64,000 nucleotides of DNA from the NCBI RefSeq assembly GCF_018873765.1, contig NC_057924.1, forward strand, positions 4,092,001-4,156,000. The letters are read 5' to 3'. The stretch comes from Telopea speciosissima. Its lineage: Eukaryota; Streptophyta; Magnoliopsida; Proteales; Proteaceae. Both the position numbers and the translations under genes were made by a program. Shown piece after piece: positions 55,715 to 64,000 of this stretch. Under the pieces are notes generated by a model, which saw nothing but the letters and a program-made list of their open reading frames with translations, searched no databases and was not told the DNA's origin. Position 1 is the stretch's first letter; every line of letters begins with the position of its first letter.

Positions 55715-57821
55715 TGGAGTCTTTGAAATGTCCCGAATTAAGATTGATCACGATCAATTCTAATCCGAATTGGCTGATTCAACAGATCTTATTCCAATTT
55801 TTTAAACCATGAGTTGAAGTTCTAATTCTAGGTTTTTACTTGTTTTGTAAAATTCTCAACTTAAGGTAATCCCTTTTCCTTTCATGGTACTTTCTCATAA
55901 ACCTACAAGGAAATATGAATTTTTTTAGCTTTAATTGACAAAGTTGGGAATTTTAGGTTTAGTCTTTAGACCATAAAAATTGTCTATGGGTGCATATAGG
56001 TAGAACCAAAGTTCAAGTAAAGAATTGGCAATGAAATCGGTCTCCATCGATTTTGATTTCGATTCAGTTAGAATCAGTTGGAATCAGTTACAATCAGCCT
56101 GAACCATAGAAATCCAATACAAATCGATCAATTCGAATCAACCAAAATTTGATTCCTCGAGTAACCATGGATACAACCGTATTGGGTACAATTTGACAGG
56201 ATGATGATACCCATTTCCTATAGTGAGATTTCTCTCAATGGAGAAGACTAAAGAGTAAAGCACAAGGCATGGACCTTAACCAATACTCATAGCAGAAAAA
56301 GGGGATGAAACCTTACTAAAGCCTTGATGATCAAGTTAAAAAATCAAAGTGAAGTCATTAGTAGATGGGTGCATGTATCATAAAAATTGGGAGAGGGTTC
56401 TCTGAGTAAGCGGCGTAGAGAAGTCAACATTTGAGGTGTATTAAAACGGTATCGTACATTAGAAGGCAGCGAAGACATTTCATATGAGGAGGAGAGAAAG
56501 ACACATACATGCTGATGTAACCCTACCCAACGGTTGAGAGAACCTTTTCTCTAACTTTTAAGAAGGTTCCCCACAATGCTAATATGAGATTGAATCACTC
56601 ATCCCAAACCAATGGTGACACGAAAAACGGTATCATCCGCATAGATCCCACATGGTCAAAGTAGGAGAAAAAACAACCATGTGAGAGGGTGATAGTATAT
56701 TGGTGCTGTGGAAAATATTTTCCTCAAAACTTTTATTTCCCTACCCCTATCCCAAAACAAGTTGATATTGGCATTGTAATATTAGCCAAACCTTTTGAAC
56801 TTCTATAATTTTTCATGATCTTATCGAGCCACGATATTAATTTTGCATGATAAGACTGAAAGCCTGATACAAAGAAATAGAGGGTGATGCCTTTGCAAAA
56901 TTTAAGTACCAACTAAGCAGCCACATGGTAAGATTGCTCCATTACGACCTAATGGTTGCAGGTTTGAATCAGATAACAGTCTCTAAGCAAGTGGGGGTAA
57001 GGCTGCATACTTTATGATCATCTAAAGAGCCCATAGTGACAGAAGCCTTGTGCATTGCAGCATTGCATACTCCCTTTCTTAAGCAGCCACATGGTGGATT
57101 ATTACTTCGAGACCCACTTCAATAATCTGTGAATGTGATAAGACATGTAAGCAACTCTTGTTAGAGACTTGTATTAAAATCCTTTGCAGTATCGATTGGG
57201 CGGTGGTGCACATTCGACGGCACAGCAGAGACCATGTATACCATGTGTGCCACCATATTAGCTCTTCATCTCATTCTCGGATATGAATCTGCAATGGTGT
57301 GCAATTAATTGATAGAAACAAAAAAAGTACATTTTTGCAAGGTGTGTGATCCTTAACGTGGCTTAGCTATCACTTCATCTTTGTAGTGGCTCACCGTTCA
57401 TGGAGTTATGGGAGCTTGGAAGAAAATAAGAAATATCATCTCCTTAAAGGATTCTTAAGTTTATGTCCAATGTTGAATTTTATTTTTTTTGTTTCAGGAG
57501 ATGAAAACTACAGAGTGTGGTCCACTACTCTTTATGTCGATCACAATGAGAATCAAACACTAGGGTTGTTGAATATGAGACCGGACCGATTGAGCAGACC
57601 GAATTGGTTGGACCAAATTTAAGTTGATTGACTGAACATCTTATCAGTTCGGTATACTGAAATTCGATTGAACCAACGGATAAGACCGATCAAAGCCAAC
57701 TGTTTGGACCGAGACATGAAAAAACCGATAAAAGACTGGAACTGATCAGACCAATAGCTATCGATTTTGGTTTAACTTTTATAGATCGAACACCTTATCG
57801 GTCAATGTCTGCAAAACCTAT
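55715..57821. other. Intergenic, diverged small elements, no gene
   Basis: 56389-56552 has loose inverted ends (gggagagggttctctgag against reversed agagaaaaggttctctc) around a centre with catatgaggaggagagaaag like family B. 57185-57260 resembles the palindrome at 8993-9151 (gcacattcgacggcacagca, gaccatgtataccatgtg). 57590-57790 is rich in gaccgat/accgat words. None is well bounded. Confidence 0.4.
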
Positions 57822-58063
57822 TGAGATAATAATCCCACATCGGTTGTGGGTGCTCCGATTATCAAGTATAAGAACCACAAGATGCCACCCATGAAGACAG
57901 AGCCTAGAAGAGACCATCCCATTTTGAATCAATTGGTTTTAAGATGAAAGATTAATATGGTATCAGAGCGTGTACATTGGGCCTCCTCCACCCATGAAGA
58001 CAGAGCCCATAAGAGGCCACCCCACTGTGAATTAATTGATTTTAGGATGAAAGCTTAATAAAA
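57822..58063 (+). mobile_element. TRIM or LTR remnant with primer site
   Basis: tgagataataatcccacatc starts an LTR-like block that ends before an exact primer site, tggtatcagagc (57958-57969). The block ccacccatgaagacagagcc at 57884 recurs at 57988 with the following 70 bp, so a second, partial LTR copy is present. The element is truncated. Confidence 0.55.
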
Positions 58064-58140
58064 CCAAACCAAACCGACCCGTTGGACACTCGTATACAAC
58101 AAGAAGTGTGAAGACAAGGGCTCACCACATGGTTGGAGCA

Positions 58141-58172
58141 GCCTAAACTATTGTGTGTGTGTGAGTGTGTGT
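58141..58172. repeat. (GT)n microsatellite
   Basis: Mostly alternating GT with two GA interruptions, downstream of the CLE gene. Confidence 0.9.
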
Positions 58173-58833
58173 GTGACCCCCCATAAGAGAATTTCAAAAG
58201 GGAAAGGGAAATGTGTGAAAGGGATGGAAGGTCAGGAGTTCCTCAGGCATTATCCTATGGAAAGGACAGCCACCCTATATTCCTTTTGTAGAAGGTTCTC
58301 ATGCCCTTCACTTAATCAATAGTGTTGTTGGGTTGTTGAACGAATTAATGAGAATTTACTATTCTCCTTTTACTCCTCACCCCCTCCCAACCTGTAATCC
58401 TTCTTAATTCCCAATTCCATTTTTCCATGGCTGAGATTACTGAGCTACCTTCCATATACCCTCTTCTTCTTCTTCCTCTTTTTAAATAAAACCCAGCTGT
58501 GACCCCAAAAACAAATTGTATAGATTTCCATATCAAATAACTGTTCATCAAGAATAATTAAACAATAGGGATTACAAGCCTACAACAAGACTAAAAAAAC
58601 TCTAATTAGATCCAAATCATATATGGGTCTTACCTTGATAATTAATCTTTTGTACAGAATCTCTACCCTGTATTAATACTATCTATATAATCTGTATTAA
58701 GCTGCAGACCCACCTGGGAATCCGTATTGAACTTGGTCTTTAATCTCTGATTTGAACTCTAAGGAGGAAGAGGGAAGCAGAGAGAAGCAGAGAAGCTGAA
58801 GAACAGAGCTCATCAAGAAACAGCAAAACTAGC

Positions 58834-59073
58834 TTAAAGCCGCCTATTGTGAAGTGGGTTTGATCCTGTTGGTACCTTTCGCTTCTCTGATTCCAAGTCT
58901 CTTGGTTGGCCAATGGGGGCTGTAGTGCCTATTGAGGGGTGGAAGACTTGTTGTTGATCAGTTGCAGTTAGAACTCTGAAAGTGAATCTCTTCCGAAAGG
59001 CATCAATCCTTGGAGACATGGATAGAAGGAGAAAAGCAAGTAGTAGACATGAACAAAGGCGATTCAGATTCAT
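58834..59073 (-). CDS. CLE signalling peptide precursor, CLE19/20/21-like
   Basis: A single-exon frame of 79 residues on the minus strand. Residues 1 to about 25 form a signal peptide (NLNRLCSCLLLAFLLLS core, likely cut after IDA). A variable spacer of about 40 residues follows. The end is a CLE motif: KVPTGSNPLHNR preceded by basic ESEKR and followed by only RL. The Pro, Gly, Asn-Pro and His-Asn positions of the family are all kept. The precursor would be secreted and trimmed to a 12-13 residue ligand for CLV1/BAM-type leucine-rich receptor kinases that limit meristem or root growth. KxxTGSNPLHN resembles AtCLE20 as I recall it; S instead of the common P after TG is shared with it. Length and layout are typical, and there is no sign of decay. 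The first ATG is used because it starts the signal peptide. Confidence 0.9.
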   Translation of the reverse strand: MNLNRLCSCLLLAFLLLSMSPRIDAFRKRFTFRVLTATDQQQVFHPSIGTTAPIGQPRDLESEKRKVPTGSNPLHNRRL

Positions 59074-59352
59074 ATCGAATCAGAGAGAGGGAGAAAGAAA
59101 GAATATGCTGATGGTGGTGGTGGTGAGAGAGAGAGACAGAGTGAGGTATAAGAAGAAACTTAGAACATGAAGGTCACCGTTTGAGAAGGGCTATTGGAGG
59201 TGGAGGTGGAGGTGGAGGTGGTGGTGGTGGTGGTGGAGACCCCACTTGAATAGCTTTAGTTAAAGAGAGGCTAATGAACACAAAAGGAGAGGAGGAGGGG
59301 GGTGAGAGGTGGTGACTCCCATAGTCTCTCCTTTCCCAGGCTTTTTAAGGAA
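59074..59352 (-). promoter_or_regulatory. CLE upstream region with trinucleotide repeat
   Basis: Upstream (minus strand) of the CLE ATG. It contains a (GGA/GGT)n tract at about 59191-59236 and GA-rich stretches typical of a 5' UTR. A TATA-like ccttaaaaagcc, read on the minus strand, lies near 59341-59352. Assignment as promoter is inferred from position. Confidence 0.35.
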
Positions 59353-59476
59353 GGAAAGGGAAACCTAAGATAGATGTGAACTTGAATGTAGAAGGGCTGC
59401 TAGGTTACCACCATTCATATATTTGACTATTGGGAGAGACTTCCCCACGTTGCCAATTGTGGGGAATCCTAGAGAG

Positions 59477-59706
59477 CATGGTTATACATATCGGTACGGT
59501 ATCGGGGGTATCGGCCGTGCCTGATACCGCTACTTGCTCGATTCTATATTGGTGGAACAGTTCTTAGTAAGGGCAAATTGATCTAAAATATAAATTTTTT
59601 ATTGAAATTGAAGGCATAATTATCTTATACGGCCCATATGGCCCATTAGTATCGGTATTGGGTATGACCAATTAGGATCCTAATACCGATATTTATAATC
59701 GGTATG
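59477..59706. mobile_element. Possible CATRG-type element rich in tatcgg words
   Basis: Left end catggttatacatatcgg, reversed right end cataccgattataaatatcgg; both flank a 230-bp stretch with ggtatcggggg and aataccgata words. The flanks give no clear 8-bp duplication, so this is a weaker member of the group at 18476, 26863 and 40820. Confidence 0.45.
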
Positions 59707-60989
59707 CAGAGATCAGGAAGGAGAGATAAAATAAAGAGATCGTTCAATTAGTGCCCAATGAGGCATCCAACAGTTGGGATGGTTGGCACACACCCCGGCC
59801 CCCAGATTGGATGCTTGAGCATGCGCTACCATTGGTCCTGATGTTGGCATAGGGGCACGTGATCAAGTAGTGTTCTCTCTCCCTTTAATAGATGCACTGA
59901 TACAACTTGGTATCGGTATCGTTGGATATCGTGATTTAATAACTTGTATATGAGGACGTACAGGTACTGCGTGGAAAAGTTGCTTCGGTGAATATTTTAT
60001 AAGAAAACTGAAATGACAGAAACAACCTTTGACTTTTGAACAATTCAACACCTAAATGATGCTAAGCAATAGTAAGTGGGTATTGATAACACACTAACAC
60101 ACACAAGTGCGGAGTCATCGAAGTGCTTTGTCCACTACGTGTTGGGTATTTTGGTAATCTCACATAGTCAAAATCTAAAAAATGTCAGATCACACGCCGA
60201 CGCACTCAATTGGCTTCGTTGAAACTTTAAAAACTATTTTTTTTCTTTCTATGTTTTTTTGACTTTATAGCAAAAATAGTTTGACGTTAGATTGGAATAA
60301 GTGTAGTGGAGGGCCCACCAACCAATTCCAAATCCAATTCCAATCTTACTTCGATCTAAAATGATTCTGGTACTATGGAATCACTTTCCATAAAAAATAT
60401 GATTTACATTTACAAAGTCAAAGGATCACTTGCGATCGTGGGAATGGAAAGATTGAGAACCTGGCCGGTTGAACCGTTGAAGAAGTTGCATTGCTTTCAC
60501 TTCAAGTCTTCAACCAAGTCAAAGAGTGAAGGCCACCGACTCAGCCCGCAGAAGTAGGAGAATGAGAAGGCCAAAAGGTTTTGTGGATCGGTGCACCAGT
60601 GCATGTGGTCCTCCCTTCATTTATTTAAGACCCTTTCGATAAAGAAGAAAACAGTTGGAAGTTGCCAAATATTAAAAAATGTATGCATTTGAGTCAACAT
60701 TTTTTTGGTAGAAATTTAAGTCAACGTATTTTAAAATTCAAAATCTGATCGGTGTTGATTCGGATTGGAATCCGCTATGATTGATTTTGATTCCAACCAT
60801 TTTGGAGTAATGGATTTTAGGGTTTTGGGGATCAATTCTAGTCGTTTCCAATCCGATTCAGATAAGAATTCTAACTACTCACCTTGAGGAGGGTTGAGCT
60901 GAGCTCAAACTATTAGGTGAATGGGCTCAATTGATATATGAAGACACTTATTTCCTAGACTAAATCGAATGTAGGATTTAGGGGTGTCA
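59707..60989. other. Intergenic, no gene seen
   Basis: AT-rich. The open frame at 60375-60557 has no recognisable content. A hAT-like left end (taggggtgtcaaaaac) begins near 60978 and is interrupted by the element at 60999. Confidence 0.4.
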
Positions 60990-60998
60990 AAAACAATA

Positions 60999-61362
60999 GG
61001 GTAAATTACACATCACCCCCTGATTTTCAAACGAAACTCAGATCATCCCTTGGTTTTTGAAAAAACTCAAATCATCCCCTCTACAGTAACGATGTCTGTC
61101 TGTTGTTAGTTATTAGTGTGAAATGATTATTTTACCCTTGTACTAAAACATTAGAATTAAATTTATAGTACACTGCTAAAAGGTAGTTTAGGGATTTAAA
61201 TTTATTTAACTAGGTGACATCATCACTTAACGGCATAAAACTAACGTTAATGACTAATTTGTCATATTGGGGTCTAAACCAGGGGGTGATTTGAGTTTTT
61301 TCAAAAATTAGGAGGTGATCTGAGTTTTGTTTGAAAACCAGGGGGTGACGTGTAATTTATCC
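60999..61362. mobile_element. Mutator-like MITE with long inverted ends
   Basis: A 364-bp element. Left end gggtaaattacacatcaccc, reversed right end ggataaattacacgtcaccc; the arms stay similar for about 85 bp (ttttcaaacgaaactcagat against ttttcaaacaaaactcagat). A perfect 9-bp target duplication, aaaacaata, lies at 60990-60998 and 61363-61371. No coding capacity. Confidence 0.88.
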
Positions 61363-61371
61363 AAAACAATA

Positions 61372-62580
61372 TTGAACCGGAAAAACCGATCGAATCAATT
61401 CCCAATAAAGTTAGCTTCGGTATGAGGGCATTATGAAATCCATTTGAAAACCAGCTTGACCAAATTAATCGAGCAAAACAGAAAAATAAGGCTGTCAGAA
61501 GGTTTGTTATTTTTCTAAATGTCACACGACATCGATTCTACCACGTGGAAAGATGATATGTCTATTCCGGCCATTGGATAAAGAGGACATGGTCAAGATT
61601 AGCCACATGTTAAACTTCATAATCTAATTCAATCATATACCTCTTTTTGTATTGGTACACATCCTATGAATATCCATGCATGTGTACCAGTAGTACTCTA
61701 GACATTACTGTGCACTCTTCTAACTCTAAGTGAGAAATGGAAACAAACAATTTAGATTTAAAAAATCGTAAAATTGATGGCTCAAATTTGTCCTATTATT
61801 TTCAAAAACATCACCTCCCATTATTACATGGATAACTAAATATCGTGACTGAACAGGAAAATTTGAAATTCAATCTGATAAAAGCCTGATAAAAAAAAAC
61901 CAAAATAAATCAAACTAAACCAAAACTGAAACCGAATTGTCATTTATCATTATTACATGGATGTGATTGTGTTCCTTAAGGAGTACTAAAATTTATTGTT
62001 GGCAAAAACGCATTTAAAATTTCGGTCTAAACACGTTTTGTCGTGCAAAATGGCAAACGACAAGCATTTTCATTAAAAACACGTTCTCGTTTTTGGTATT
62101 TTTAAATGTCTTGGACTTAACTTACCATATCTTTCTCTCCCCAACTCTGATCGGCCTGACTCTTTCATATACGTAAAGATGATTCGAAGTGCTACATTTT
62201 TTTATGATATCACCTTCAACTCAAGGTCAATGCATGGATACCGAAAATGGAAACATATATTTCAAATAAAAATTCCTCAATTTATATGAGACATATATTT
62301 CAAATAAAAATTCCCCAATTTATATGAGAATAGTATCCTTTTTTTTGTTCCGTTTTTTTGAAATGTAAACGTTTAAGGGCACGTTCTCTATTTTTTTACC
62401 AATTTATTTGACCATCCATTTGTAATTTTTTACCGTTTAAAATTCACCGTAGGATTCCATTTTTTTTTACCGTTCCCGTTTTTTGTAACTAGTATACTAA
62501 TAACCCCTTCCCACACATCCAGATGGAATGATCCAATTCCCCATGCTTCTTGAAAGTAGAAGCTTGGAAATATGGAAGTA
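61372..62580. other. Intergenic, no gene seen
   Basis: AT-rich. A 30-bp block with acatatatttcaaataaaaa and ttcc(t/c)caatttatatgaga is repeated in tandem at 62252-62328. Scattered cgttt/aaacg words at 62030-62480 suggest a degraded repeat. Confidence 0.4.
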
Positions 62581-62589
62581 ATGACTCGG

Positions 62590-63400
62590 TGCTATAAAAA
62601 TCGAGTCTTCCCATGTTCTCTCTCTCTGTCTCTGTGTGTAAAACTGTAAAATTTATTTGTTCTTGTGTGGTTGACGATGAAGATGGAGACGATTCAGCGG
62701 AAGAGGAGGGAACGAGGGATTGTTCTGTTTAGATTTCATTAATTTTCACCAGTAGAATCAACAGAGCAACCAAAAAGCTTCATGGGTGAGTCAAGTCACA
62801 TCATATCATTGGGAGAAGCACTTCTGATCTGATCTGATCTGATCTGGAATTCCAGAAATTTTCTTGCATTCTGAGGTCTTAAAAGGAATTATAAAATCAG
62901 ATCTTTGCTTGGCTCACTTGGTAGTTCTTGATCTGCATATGAAGAGTTCATCTCCCAATTTGAAGTTATTACAGACTATTTATAGATTAACTCACCTACC
63001 CACCATAAACAAACTCACCAACCCTATTTAACATTTTGACATTCTCCTTGCACTTTTTTGACTGTCTCTCTCTGTCTCTCTCTGTCTCGCCATTACTGAT
63101 TACTCTCATCCATCCACCCTCAAGGCCTCAATTACTAGCTACTTAATTACCCATTATTTCCTACATTCTCTGCTGTCTCAGTCCAGGCTGTCCCCCTTCT
63201 TTAATGTTGATGAAAGCACAGAATAAGTTAATTAACAAGCCAGAATAGTAGTTGGGAGGGTGAGAGATATATATATATAGAGAGAGAGAGAGAGTTGTTG
63301 AATGCTGTAGAGATCCATTACAGCTTCCAAGTTATCAGTAATGGAGACAAACTGTCAACCATTAGAACTGCAACTTCATACTCTTGCCGGCCTGAGTATC
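62590..63400 (+). promoter_or_regulatory. Promoter-like stretch and possible leader of an unseen gene
   Basis: A TATA box (gctataaaaatcg, 62591-62603) is followed by a CT-rich leader (ttctctctctctgtctctg). A (GATCT)n repeat lies at 62825-62847 and a TA/GA microsatellite at 63263-63293. A short frame from ATG 63341 reads METNCQPLELQLHTLAGLSI and stops after 49 codons, with a possible donor at 63430. It could be the 5' end of a gene continuing right, or a non-coding RNA; nothing proves either. Confidence 0.3.
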
Positions 63401-63630
63401 TCCTCTCCTCCTCCTTCATCACATCGAGAGGTTGCTTTCAGATTGATTTCCCACGGAAATAAATTAAGAAAAAATATGGTAACTAATTAAGGTTGTCATA
63501 TTTCACACCTAAAAAATAGTGGGAAAGGTTCTCTGAGCAGCCAGGGGAGGGAAGGGTTGGTTATGACACTTTTCTCTCTCTCTCTCTCTCCTTTCCACAT
63601 AAAATGATTTTGCTGCCCTCAAAAAAATAT

Positions 63631-63755
63631 GGGGCACTGTTCTCTGTGCGCTGCGGCCCAGTTACATGGAGATGGGTGCAATGACCACCTTGCCCCCTGC
63701 ACAGCTGCCCATGTGCTTGGGCGCACCTGCGCTGCAGCACAGAGAACATTCTCCC
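63631..63755. mobile_element. Small palindromic MITE
   Basis: A 125-bp inverted repeat. Left end ggggcactgttctctg, reversed right end gggagaatgttctctg, then the arms share gcgctgc and gc(g)cca. The 7-mer aaaatat occurs on both flanks, but in an A/T-rich setting. The interior gggtgcaatgaccaccttg resembles the inner element at 26190-26320 (ggcgtgcattgaccgccttg). Confidence 0.65.
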
Positions 63756-64000
63756 AAAATATATATATAGAAGTAAAATGTTAGCCCACGGATTGCTAAA
63801 TCCTGACCTGTTGAAGCCTGACATTGGACCAATTGATTAGTGAATGGCCCATGTCAGGCCTAGTCCAATAATGGAAAGGGCCGGTAACAACATTTGGTTG
63901 TAGCCTGACGCGTTCAATCGACATTGACCGACATCGTTAACCGATTCTCAAACGACTGTTTCTAGACCAATTAACCCATTTAAGGCCATTTAGTCTGATT

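Overview
The window is nuclear DNA of a flowering plant, most likely a eudicot or other dicot. The evidence is spliced genes with GT-AG introns, protein families found only in plants (class I KNOX, EBS, CLE, a plant-type PP2A B' subunit), AT-rich introns full of transposons, and a plastid DNA scrap. No species can be named from the sequence alone. I place four clearly supported multi-exon genes, one single-exon peptide gene and one broken gene.

Layout. Positions 1-3310 hold the 3' end of a class I KNOX homeobox gene (+). Positions 3.3-10.3 kb are intergenic and hold several small inverted-repeat elements (two with perfect 9-bp target duplications, one with a 10-bp one) and a decayed Copia pol fragment. 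A Myb/SANT-like gene with three in-frame stops lies at 11306-12270, behind a recognisable TATA box and 5'-UTR intron. An EBS-type BAH-PHD chromatin reader (+) spans 15375-24153; its last eight codons lie beyond a 6.1-kb intron. A transposon-rich stretch at 25-31 kb contains a tRNA-like sequence and a promoter-plus-first-exon gene fragment inside one inverted-repeat element. A PP2A B'-gamma/zeta-type regulatory subunit (+) spans 33063-44437 as two exons around a 9.7-kb intron. That intron holds a gypsy gag relic and a complete non-autonomous LTR element, which itself carries two nested DNA elements. A conserved single-pass membrane protein of unknown function (-) spans 46787-53784 in five exons; its second intron holds an internally deleted Copia element and a psbB fragment. 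A CLE signalling peptide gene (-), closest by motif to the CLE19/20/21 kind, lies at 58834-59073. The rest to 64000 is intergenic with further small elements and one promoter-like stretch near 62.6 kb.

The host genes do not form a pathway or operon. KNOX, EBS and CLE genes all act in meristem or flowering control in model plants, but their closeness here is probably chance.

The most notable structure is in the mobile DNA. At least three loci (18476, 26863 and the nested pair at 40820) carry non-autonomous elements with CATRG-type ends and 8-bp target duplications, and two more (45602, 54256) carry other hAT-like ends with 8-bp duplications. Mutator-like mini-elements with 9-10 bp duplications form a second group, and several miniature LTR elements (one with LTRs of about 65 bp) form a third. 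I saw no CRISPR array, rRNA gene or prokaryotic operon.
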